From Warburgia ugandensis (taxonomy: Eukaryota > Streptophyta > Magnoliopsida > Canellales > Canellaceae), in NCBI GenBank assembly GCA_035236585.1, contig CP141132.1, positions 39,621,880 through 39,685,879 of the forward strand: a stretch of DNA of 64,000 nucleotides, in the 5' to 3' direction. The notes beneath the pieces are model-generated. The model saw only the letters and a program-made list of their open reading frames with translations, was not told the origin of the DNA and did no database searches. Of the stretch, positions 50,541-61,210 are shown piece after piece. How positions within the stretch are numbered: the first letter of the stretch is position 1; every line of letters begins with the position of its first letter. Both the position numbers and the translations under genes were made by a program.

Positions 50541-50552
50541 TGTATTTATAGG
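50541..50552 (-). promoter_or_regulatory. TATA box of solo LTR 3
   Basis: CCTATAAATACA on the minus strand, about 606 bp from the LTR start, in a context like that of the two smaller solo LTRs. Confidence 0.6.
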
Positions 50553-51994
50553 CATTTTGGGTCTTTTTCCAAGATTATAATATTTTATTTTTTTATTATT
50601 AAATGGCATGAAAGTCTTCAATGCTCCCATGCCTAATTTTTCTTTCCCAAGACCAGCTGATGTTTGTGGACCCATGATTCACGTGGGCTGCTGATAAAAT
50701 TGGTTGTTGGGTCCCTTGTGGGCCCCATGTGGGGCCCACATGGTGTAAAAAGACCGTTTTGCCCTTTATGCATAAAATTTTGGGTTTTATTCCCATGATA
50801 TCAGATTTGATTGTACTTAGTGGCGTTGGATTCATATTTCTCAATACATTCTAAAATTTGAAATCTCATATTTTGATTTTCGGGATATTTTTATTTTTTG
50901 GGGTAAAATTACTATTTTACCCCTTTTGTCCAAGAAATGAAGAAACTTAAGGATTTCTCATCCGAATTCGAAATTTGTCATGCTTACAGTCATTTGGAAG
51001 GGTTTGCTAAGTTTAATTTCAATTTTACATGTCTTATGATTTGATTATAATTTTATAAAAAGTATATTTTAAATAACCCTAATATTTCAGCCCGAAATAT
51101 CTGAAACTCAAACTTTCTTGATTTTTCTCAATCAATTATAAAAATTGGGGTTATTACATTATCATTCAATATAGTTGGAATGTGAAATTCATTTTTCTTG
51201 TGTTAAATTATAAATTATGTGCATTTTGCCTAGACCATTGAAACAGTATAATTAAGCCAAATTAGTCATAATTAAGTGATTTGTAAGATAATAATATTCA
51301 AAATATAGGGATATATATGTAGTCTATCTTTTAATAATGTTCGAATGTAAAATAGCACTTTCTTGTGTAAAATTAGATATCTTGTGCAGTCTTGCATTTG
51401 TACCCATGACTTTTGAAATAGTATAATTAAGTCAAATTAGTGTTAATTCAGTGATTTCTAAGACTAAAATATTAAAAATATAGGGATGTGCATATAATTT
51501 ATCTTTCAATATAGTTGGAATGTGAAATTCATTTTTCTTGTGTTAAATTATATATTATGTGCATTTTTGCAATGTGCAGTACACTTTCGAAACTGTAGAC
51601 TTAAGCCAAATTGGTGATAATTGAGTCATTTTTAGGACTAAAATATGCAAAATATATGATGTGTATGGAATTTATCTTTTAGGATAGTTTGAATGTGAAA
51701 TTTCTCTGTCTTGTATAAAATTAGATATTTTGTGCCTTTTCGTCTAGATTATTGAAACAGTATAATTAAGCCCAATTAGTCATACTTAAGTTATTACTAA
51801 GACTATAATATTCAAAATGTGGGGATATATATGTAGTCTATCTTTTAATATAGTTGGAGTGTAAAATTGCACTTTCTTATGTAAAATTACATATTTTGTA
51901 CATTGTTGCATTTGTACCTTAGACTTTTGAAATAGTATAATTAAGCGAAATTAGTGATAATTAAGTGATTTCTAAGACTAAAATATTAAAAATA

Positions 51995-54040
51995 TAGGGA
52001 TGTGCATAGAATTTATCTTTCAATATAGTTGAAATGTGAAATTCATTTTTCTTGTGTTAAATTATATATTATGTGCATTTTCGCAATGTGCAATACACTT
52101 TCGAAACTATAGACTTAGGCCAAATTGGTGATAATTGAGTCATTTTAGGACTAAAATATTCAAAATATATGATGTGTATGGAATTTATATTTTAGGATAG
52201 TTTGAATGTGAAATTGCTCTATCTTGTATAAAATTAGATATTTTGTGCTTTTCCACCTAGACTATCAAAACAGTATAATTAAGCCAAATTAGTCATAATT
52301 AAGTGATTTCTAAGACAATAATATTCAAAATATAGCGATATATATGTAGTCTATCTTTTAATATAGCTCGAATGCAAAATTGCTCTTCTTGTGTAAAAAT
52401 ATATATTTTGTGCATTGTTACATTTGCACTCTTGACTTTTGAAATAGTATAATTAAGCCAAATTAGTGTTAATTAAGTGATTTCTAAGACTAAAATATTA
52501 AAAATATAGGCATGTACATAGAATTTATCTTTCAATATAGTTAGAATGTGAAATTCATTTCTCTTGTGTTAAATTATATATTATGTGCATTTTTGCAATG
52601 TGCAATACACTTTCGAAACTATAGACTTAGGCCAAACTGGTGATAATTGAGTCATTTTAGGACTAAAATATTCAAAATATATGATGTGTATGGAATTTAT
52701 CTTTTAGGATAGTTTGAATGTGAAATTGTAATTTCTTGTATAAAATTAGATATTTCGTGCTTTTTCACCTAGACTATCGAAACAGTATAATTAAGCCAAA
52801 TAACTCATAATTAAGTGATTTTTATGACAATAATATTCAAAATATGGGGATATATATGTAGGTTATCTTTTAATATAGTTCGAATGTAAAATTCCCCTTT
52901 CTTATGTATAATTAGATATTTTGTGCATTGTTGCATTTGTACTCCAGACTTTTGAAATAAAACAATTAAGCCAAATTAGTGATAATTAAGTGATTTCTAA
53001 GACTAAAATATTAAAAATATAGGGATGTGCATAGAATTTATCTTTCAATATAGTTGAAATGTGAAATTCATTTTTCTTGTGTTAAATTATATATTATGTG
53101 CATTTTCGCAATGTGCAATACACTTTCGAAACTATAGACTTAGGCCAAATTGGTGATAATTGAGTCATTTTAGGACTAAAATATTCAAAATATATGATGT
53201 GTATGGAATTTATATTTTAGGATAGTTTGAATGTCAAATTGCTCTATCTTGTATAAAATTAGATATTTTGTGCTACTCCACCTAGACTATCAAAACAGTA
53301 TAATTAAGCCAAATTAGTCATAATTAAGTGATTTCTAAGACAATAATATTCAAAATATAGCGATATATATGTAGTCTATCTTTTAATATAGCTCGAATGC
53401 AAAATTGCTCTTCTTGTGTAAAAATATATATTTTGTGCATTGTTGCATTTGCACTCTTGACTTTCGAAATAGTATAATTAAGCCAAATTAGTGTTAATTA
53501 AGTGATTTCTAAGACTAAAATATTAAAAATATTGGCATGTGCATAGAATTTATCTTTCAATATAGTTGGAATGTGAAATTCATTTCTCTTGTGTTAAATT
53601 ATATATTATGTGCATTTTTGCAATGTGCAATACACTTTCGAAACTGTAGACTTAGGCCAAACTGGTGATAATTGAGTCATTTTAGGACTAAAATATTCAA
53701 AATATATGATGTGTATGGAATTTATCTTTTAGGATAGTTTGAATGTGAAATTGTACTTTCTTGTATAAAATTAGATATTTCGTGCTTTTTCACCTAGACT
53801 ATCGAAACAGTATAATTAAGCCAAATAACTCATAATTAAGTGATTTTTGAGACAATAATATTCAAAATATGGGGATATATATGTAGGTTATCTTTTAATA
53901 TAGCTCGAATGTAAAACTTCTCTTCTTGTGTAAAAATATATATTTTGTGCATTGTTGCATTTGTACTCCAGACTTTTGAAATAGTATAATTAAGCCAAAT
54001 TAGTGATAATTAAGTGATTTCTAAGACTAAAATATTAAAA
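51995..54040. repeat. Two copies of a 6-monomer (about 1025 bp) unit
   Basis: An A monomer with gcatagaatttatc and gttgaaatg markers starts at 51995 and 53020. The following B (tatattttaggatag) and C (tagcgatatatatg, tagctcgaatgc) monomers match at the same offset, as do the next trimer's ggcatgt-type A monomers. Confidence 0.75.
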
Positions 54041-55581
54041 ATATAGGGAAGTGCATACAATTTATCTTTCAAAATAGTTGGAATGTGAAATTCATTTTTC
54101 TTGTGTTAAATTATATATTACGTGCACTTTTGCAATGTGCACTACACTTTCAAAACTGTAGACTTAAGCCAAATTGGTGATAATTGAGTCATTTTTAGGA
54201 CTTAAATATTCAAAATATCTGATGTGTATGGAATTTATCTTTTAGGATAGTTTGAATGTGAAATTGCTCTATCTTGTGTAAAATTAGATATTTTGTGCTT
54301 TTTCGCCTAGACTATTGAAACAGTAATTTTAAGCCAAATTAGTCATAATTAAGTGATTTCTAAGACAATAATATTCCAAATATAGGGATATATATATGTA
54401 GTCTATCTTTTAATATAGCTCGAATTCAAAATTGCTCTTCTTGTGTAAAAATATATATTTTGTGCATTGTTGCATTTGTACTCTAGACTTTTGAAATAGT
54501 ATAATTAAGCCAAATTAGTGATAATTAAGTGATTTTAAGACTAAAATATTAAAAATATAGGGAAGTGCATACAATTTATCTTTCAATATAGTTGGAATGT
54601 GAAATTCATTTTTCTTGTGTTAAAATATATATTATGTGCACTTTTGCAATGTGCAGTACACTTTCGAAACTGTAGACTTAAGCCAAATTGGTGATAATTG
54701 ACTCATTTTTAGCACTTAAATATTCAAAATATATGATGTGTATGGAATTTATCTTTTAGGATAGTTTGAAAGTGAAATTGCTCTATCTTGTATAAAATTA
54801 GGTATTTTGTGCTTTTTCACCTAGACTATCGAAACAGTATAATTAAGCCAAATTACTCATTATTAAGTGATTTTTAAGACAATAATATTCAAAATATAGG
54901 CATATATATGTAATTTATCTTTTAAAATAGTTCGAATGTAAAATTCCCCTTTCTTATGTATAATTAGATATTTTGTGCATTGTTGCATTTGTACTCTAGA
55001 CTTTTGAAATAGTAGAATTAAGCCAAATTAGTAATAATTAAGTGATTTTAAGACTAAAATATTAAAAATATAGGGATGCGTATACAATTTATCTTTCAAT
55101 ATAGTTGGAATGTGAAATTCATTTTTCTAGTGTCAAATTATATATTACGTGCATTTTTGCAATGTGCACTACACTTTCGAAACTGTAGACTTAAGCCAAA
55201 TTGGTGATAATTGAGTCATTTTTAGGACTAAAATATTCAAAATATCTTATGTGTATGGAATTTATCTTTTAGGATAGTTTGAATGTGAAATTGCTCTATC
55301 TTGCGTAAAATTAGATATTTTGTGCTTTTTCACCTAGACTATTGAAACAGTATAATTAAGCCAAATCAGTCATAATTAAGTGATTTCTATGACAATAATA
55401 TTCAAAATATAGCGATATATATATAGTTTATCTTTTTATATAGTTCGAATGTAAAATTGGTCTTCTTGTGTATAATTAGATATTTTGTGCATTGTTGCAG
55501 TTGTACTCCAGACTTTTGAAATAGTATAATGAGCCAAATTAGTGTTAATAAAGTGATTTTAAGACTAAAATATTAAAACTA

Positions 55582-58500
55582 TAGGGATGTGCATACAATT
55601 TATCTTTCAATATAGTTGGAATGTGAAATTCATTTTTCTTGTGTTAAATTATATATTATGTGCACTTTTGCAATGTGCAGTACACTTTCGAAACTGTAGA
55701 CTTAAGCCAAATTGGTGATAATTGAGTCATTTTTAGGACTAAAATATTCAAAATATCTGATGTTTATGGAATTTATCTTTTAGTATAGTTTGAAAGTGAA
55801 ATTGCTCTATCTTGTGTAAAATTAGATATTTTGTGCTTTTTCGCCTAGACTATTGAAATAGTATAATTAAGCCAAATTAATCATAATTATGTGATTTCTA
55901 AGACTATAATATTCAAAATATAGGTATATATATGTTGTTTATCATTTAATATAGTTCAAATGTAAAATTTCTCTTCTTGAGTAAAAATAGATATTTTGTG
56001 CATGGTTGCATTTGCACCTTAGACTTTTGAAATAGTATAATTAAGCCAAATTAGTGTTAAGAAAGTGATTTTAAGACTAAAATATTAAAAATATAGGGAT
56101 GTGCCTATAATTTATTATTCAATATAGTTGGAATGTGAAAGTCTTTTTCCTTGTGTTAAATTCTATATTATGTGCATTTTGTCAATGTGCACTACACTTT
56201 CGTAACTGTAGACTTAAGCCAAATTGGTGATAATTGAGTCACTTTTCGGACTAAAATATTAAAAATATATGAGATGTATGGAATTTTTCTTTTTGGATAG
56301 TTTGAATGTGAAATTGCTTTGTCTTGTATAAAATTAGACATTTTGTGCTTTTTCGCCTAGACTATTGAAATAGTATAATTAAGCCAAATTAGTCATAATT
56401 AAGTGATTTCTATGACAATAATATTCAAAATATAGCGATATATATGTAGTCTATCTTTTAATATAGCTCGAATGTAAAACTTCTCTTCTTGTGTAAAAAT
56501 ATATATTTTTTGCATTGTTGCATAGGCACTCTAGACTTTTGAAATAGTATAATTAAGCCAAATTAGTGTTAAGAAAGTGATTTTAAGACTAAAATATTAA
56601 AAATATAGGGAAGTGCATACAATTTATCTTTCAAAATAGTTGGAATGTGAAATTCATTTTTCTTGTGTTAAATTATATATTATGTGCACTTTTGCAATGT
56701 GCACTACACTTTCGAAACTGTAGACTTAAGCCAAATTGGTGATAATTGAGTCATTTTTAGGACTAAAATATTCAAAATATCTTATGTGTATGGAATTTAT
56801 CTTTTAGGATAGTTTGAATGTGAAATTGCTCTATCTTGCGTAAAATTAGATATTTTGTGCTTTTTCACCTAGACTATTGAAACAGTATAATTAAGCCAAA
56901 TCAGTCATAATTAAGTGATTTCTATGACAATAATATTCAAAATATAGCGATATATATATATAGTTTATCTTTTTATATAGTTTGAATGTAAAATTGGTCT
57001 TCTTGTGTATAATTAGATATTTTGTGCATTGTTGCAGTTGTACTCCAGACTTTTGAAATAGTATAATGAGCCAAATTAGTGTTAATAAAGTGATTTTAAG
57101 ACTAAAATATTAAAACTATAGGGATGTGCATACAATTTATCTTTCAATATAGTTGGAATGTGAAATTCATTTTTCTTGTGTTAAATTATATATTATGTGC
57201 ACTTTTGCAATGTGCAGTACACTTTCGAAACTGTAGACCTAAGCCAAATTGGTGATAATTGAGTCATTTTTAGGACTAAAATATTCAAAATATCTGTTGT
57301 GCATGGAATATATCTTTTAGGATAGTTTGAATGTGAAATTTCTCTATCTTGTATAAAATTAGATATTTTGTGCTTTTTCGGCTAGACTATTGAAACAGTA
57401 TAATTAAGCCAAATCAGTCATAATTAAGTGATTTCTTGGACAATAATATTCAAAATATAGGGATATATATGTAGTCTATCTTTTAATATAGCTCGAATGG
57501 AAAATTGCTCTTCTTGTGTAAAAATATATATTTTGTGCATTGTTGCATTTGTAGTCTTGACTTTTGAAATAGTTTAATTAAGCCAAATTAGTGTTAATAA
57601 AGTGATTTTAAGACTAAAATACTAAAAATATAGGGATGTGCATACAATTTATCTTTCAATATAGTTGGAATGTGAAATTCATTTTTCTTGTGTTAAATTA
57701 TATATTATGTGCACTTTTGCAATGTGCAGTACACTTTCGAAACTGTAGACTTAAGCCAAATTGGTGATAATTGAGTCATTTTTAGGACTAAAATATTCAA
57801 AATATCTGATGTTTATGGAATTTATCTTTTAGTATAGTTTGAAAGTGAAATTGCTCTATCTTGTGTAAAATTAGATATTTTGTGCTTTTTCGCCTAGACT
57901 ATTGAAATAGTATAATTAAGCCAAATTAATCATAATTATGTGATTTCTAAGACTATAATATTCAAAATATAGGTATATATATGTTGTTTATCATTTAATA
58001 TAGTTCAAATGTAAAATTTCTCTTCTTGAGTAAAAATAGATATTTTGTGCATGGTTGCATTTGCACCTTAGACTTTTGAAATAGTATAATTAAGCCAAAT
58101 TAGTGTTAAGAAAGTGATTTTAAGACTAAAATATTAAAAATATAGGGATGTGCCTATAATTTATTATTCAATATAGTTGGAATGTGAAAGTCTTTTTCCT
58201 TGTGTTAAATTCTATATTATGTGCATTTTGTCAATGTGCACTACACTTTCGTAACTGTAGACTTAAGCCAAATTGGTGATAATTTGAGTCACTTTTCGGA
58301 CTAAAATATTAAAAATATATGAGATGTATGGAATTTTTCTTTTTGGATAGTTTGAATGTGAAATTGCTTTGTCTTGTATAAAATTAGACATTTTGTGCTT
58401 TTTCGCCTAGACTATTGAAATAGTATAATTAAGCCAAATTAGTCATAATTAAGTGATTTCTATGACAATAATATTCAAAATATAGCGATATATATGTAGT

Positions 58501-58820
58501 CTATCTTTTAATATAGCTCGAATGTAAAACTTCTCTTCTTGTGTAAAAATATATATTTTTTGCATTGTTGCATAGGCACTCTAGACTTTTGAAATAGTAT
58601 AATTAAGCCAAATTAGTGTTAAGAAAGTGATTTTAAGACTAAAATATTAAAAATATAGGGAAGTGCATACAATTTATCTTTCAAAATAGTTGGAATGTGA
58701 AATTCATTTTTCTTGTGTTAAATTATATATTATGTGCACTTTTGCAATGTGCACTACACTTTCGAAACTGTAGACTTAAGCCAAATTGGTGATAATTGAG
58801 TCATTTTTAGGACTTAAATA
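55582..58820. repeat. 12-monomer offset duplication (2049 bp apart), about 1.2 kb long
   Basis: About 55582-56770 is almost identical to 57631-58820. Both contain the rare A monomer gatgtgcctataatttatta (56094 and 58143), the tagggaagtgc A monomer (56606 and 58656) and matching B and C variants. A second, 9-monomer offset (1535 bp) links about 55240-55600 with 56775-57140, so two duplication events overlap here. Confidence 0.8.
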
Positions 58821-59172
58821 TTCAAAATATCTGATGTGTATGGAATTTATCTTTTAGGATAGTTTGAATGTGAAATTGCTCTATCTTGTGTAAAATTAGA
58901 TATTTTGTGCTTTTTCGCCTAGACTATTGAAACAGTATAATTAAGCCAAATCAGTCATAATTAAGCGATTTCTTGGACAATAATATCCAAAATATAGGGA
59001 TATATATATATGTAGTCTATCTTTTAATATAGCTCGAATGTAAAATTGCTTTTCTTGTGTAAAAATATATATTTTGTGCATTGTTGCATTTGTACTCTAG
59101 ACTTTTGAAATAGTATAATTAAGCCAAATTAGTGAAAATTAAGTGATTTCCAATACTAAAATATTAAATATA

Positions 59173-61210
59173 TAGTGTTGTGCATACAATTTATCTTTCA
59201 ATATAGTTGGAATGTGAAAGTCATTTTTCTTGTGTTATATTATATATTATGTGCACTTTTGCAATGTGCACAACACTTTCAAAACTATAGACTTTGCCAA
59301 ATTAGTGATAATTGAGTCATTTTTAGGACAAAAGTATTCAAAATATATGATGTGTATGGAATTTATCTTTTAAGATAGTTTGAATGTGAAATTGCTCTAT
59401 CTTGTACAAAATTAGATATTTTGTGCTTTTTAGCCTAGACTATTGAAATAGTATAATTGAGCCAAATTAGTCGTAATTAAGTGATTTCTAAGACTATAAT
59501 ATTCAAAATATAGTGATATATATAGTTTATCTTTTTATATAGTTCGAATGTAAAATTGATCTTCTTGTGTATAATTAGATATTTTGTGCATTGTTGCAGT
59601 TGTACTCCAGACTTTTGAAATAGTATAATGAGCCTAATTAGTGTTAATAAAGTGATTTAAAGACTAAAATATTAAAACTATAGGGATGTCCATACAATTC
59701 ATCTTTCAATATGGTTGGAATGTGAAATTCATTTTTCTTGTGTTAAATTATATATTATGTGCATTTTTGCAATGTGCACTACACTTTCGAAACTGTAGAC
59801 TTAAGCCAAATTGGTGATAATTGAGTCATTTTTAGGACTTAAATATTCAAAATATATGATGTGTATGGAATTTATCTTTTAGGATAGTTTGAATGTGAAA
59901 TTGTTCTATCTTGTATAAAATTAGATATTTTGTGCTTATTTGCCTAGACTATTGAAACAGTATAATTAAGCCAAATCAGTCATAATTATGTGATTTCTAA
60001 GACTATAATATTCAAAATATAGGGATATGTATGTAGTCTGTCTTTTAATCTAGCTTGAATGTAAAATTGCTTTTCTTGTGTAAAAATATATATTTTGTGC
60101 ATTGTTGCATTTGTACTCTAGACTTTTGAAATAGTATAATTTAGCCAAATTAGTGAAAATTAAGTGATTTCCAATACTAAAATATTAAATATATAGTGTT
60201 GTGCATACAATTTATATTTCAATATAGTTGGAATGTGAAAGTCATTTTTCTTGTGTTAAATTATATATTATGTGCACTTTTGCAATGTGCACAACACTTT
60301 CAAAACTGTAGACTTTGCCAAATTGGTGATAATTGAGTCATTTTTAGGACAAAAGTATTCAAAATATATGATGTGTATGGAATTTATCTTTTAAGATAGT
60401 TTGAATGTGAAATTGCTCTATCTTGTACAAAATTAGATATTTTGTGCTTTTTAGCCTAGACTATTGAAATAGTATAATTGAGCCAAATTAGTCGTAATTA
60501 AGTGATTTCTAAGACTATAATATTCAAAATATAGTGATATATATAGTTTATCTTTTTATATAGTTCGAATGTAAAATTGATCTTCTTGTGTATAATTAAA
60601 TATTTTGTGCATTGTTGCAGTTGTACTCCAGACTTTTGAAATAGTATAATGAGCCTAATTAGTGTTAATAAAGTGATTTAAAGACTAAAATATTAAAACT
60701 ATAGGGATGTCCATACAATTCATCTTTCAATATGGTTGGAATGTGAAATTCATTTTTCTTGTGTTAAATTATATATTATGTGCATTTTTGCAATGTGCAC
60801 TATAGTTTCGAAACTGTAGACTTAAGGCAAATTGGTGATAATTGAGTCACTTTTAGGACTAAAATATTCAAAATATCTGATGTGTGTGGAATTTATCTTT
60901 TAGGATAGTTTGAATGTGAAATTGCTCTATCTTGTATAAAATTAGATATTTTGTGCCTTTTCACCTAGACTATTGAAACAGTATAATTAAGCGAAATCAG
61001 TCATAATTAAGTGATTTCTTGGACAATAATATTCAAAATATAGGGATATATATGTAGTCTAACTTTTAATATAGCTCGAATGGAAAATTGCTCTTCTTGT
61101 GTAAAAATATATATTTTGTGCATTGTTGCATTTGTACTCTAGACTTTTGAAATAGTAAAATTGAGCCAAATTAGTGATAATTAAGTGATTTCTAAGACTA
61201 AAATATTAAA
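59173..61210. repeat. Two copies of a 6-monomer (about 1021 bp) unit
   Basis: The A monomer with the unusual start tagtgttgtgcatac occurs at 59173 and 60194, and the variant tagggatgtccatac at 59681 and 60702. The latter variant reappears at 63263, where its surrounding trimer also matches. Confidence 0.75.

Larger units (their letters stand above)
46434..51158 (-). mobile_element. Solo LTR 3 (4725 bp), long LTR related to solo LTRs 1 and 2
   Basis: On the minus strand it begins TGTAATAACCCCAATTTTTA and ends AACCCGAGTTGTCACA. The duplication ttatc flanks it at 46429-46433 and 51159-51163. The end sequences resemble those of solo LTRs 1 and 2, and the layout is shared: TATA box some 600 bp in, then a CpG-rich stretch. 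There is no primer site, second LTR or recognisable coding domain. An LTR of 4.7 kb is within the range known for Ogre/Tat-type Ty3/Gypsy elements, but the lineage is inferred. It contains a leader-like module shared with the Athila element and a GATC-rich stretch. The short ORFs inside look like chance. Confidence 0.85.
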
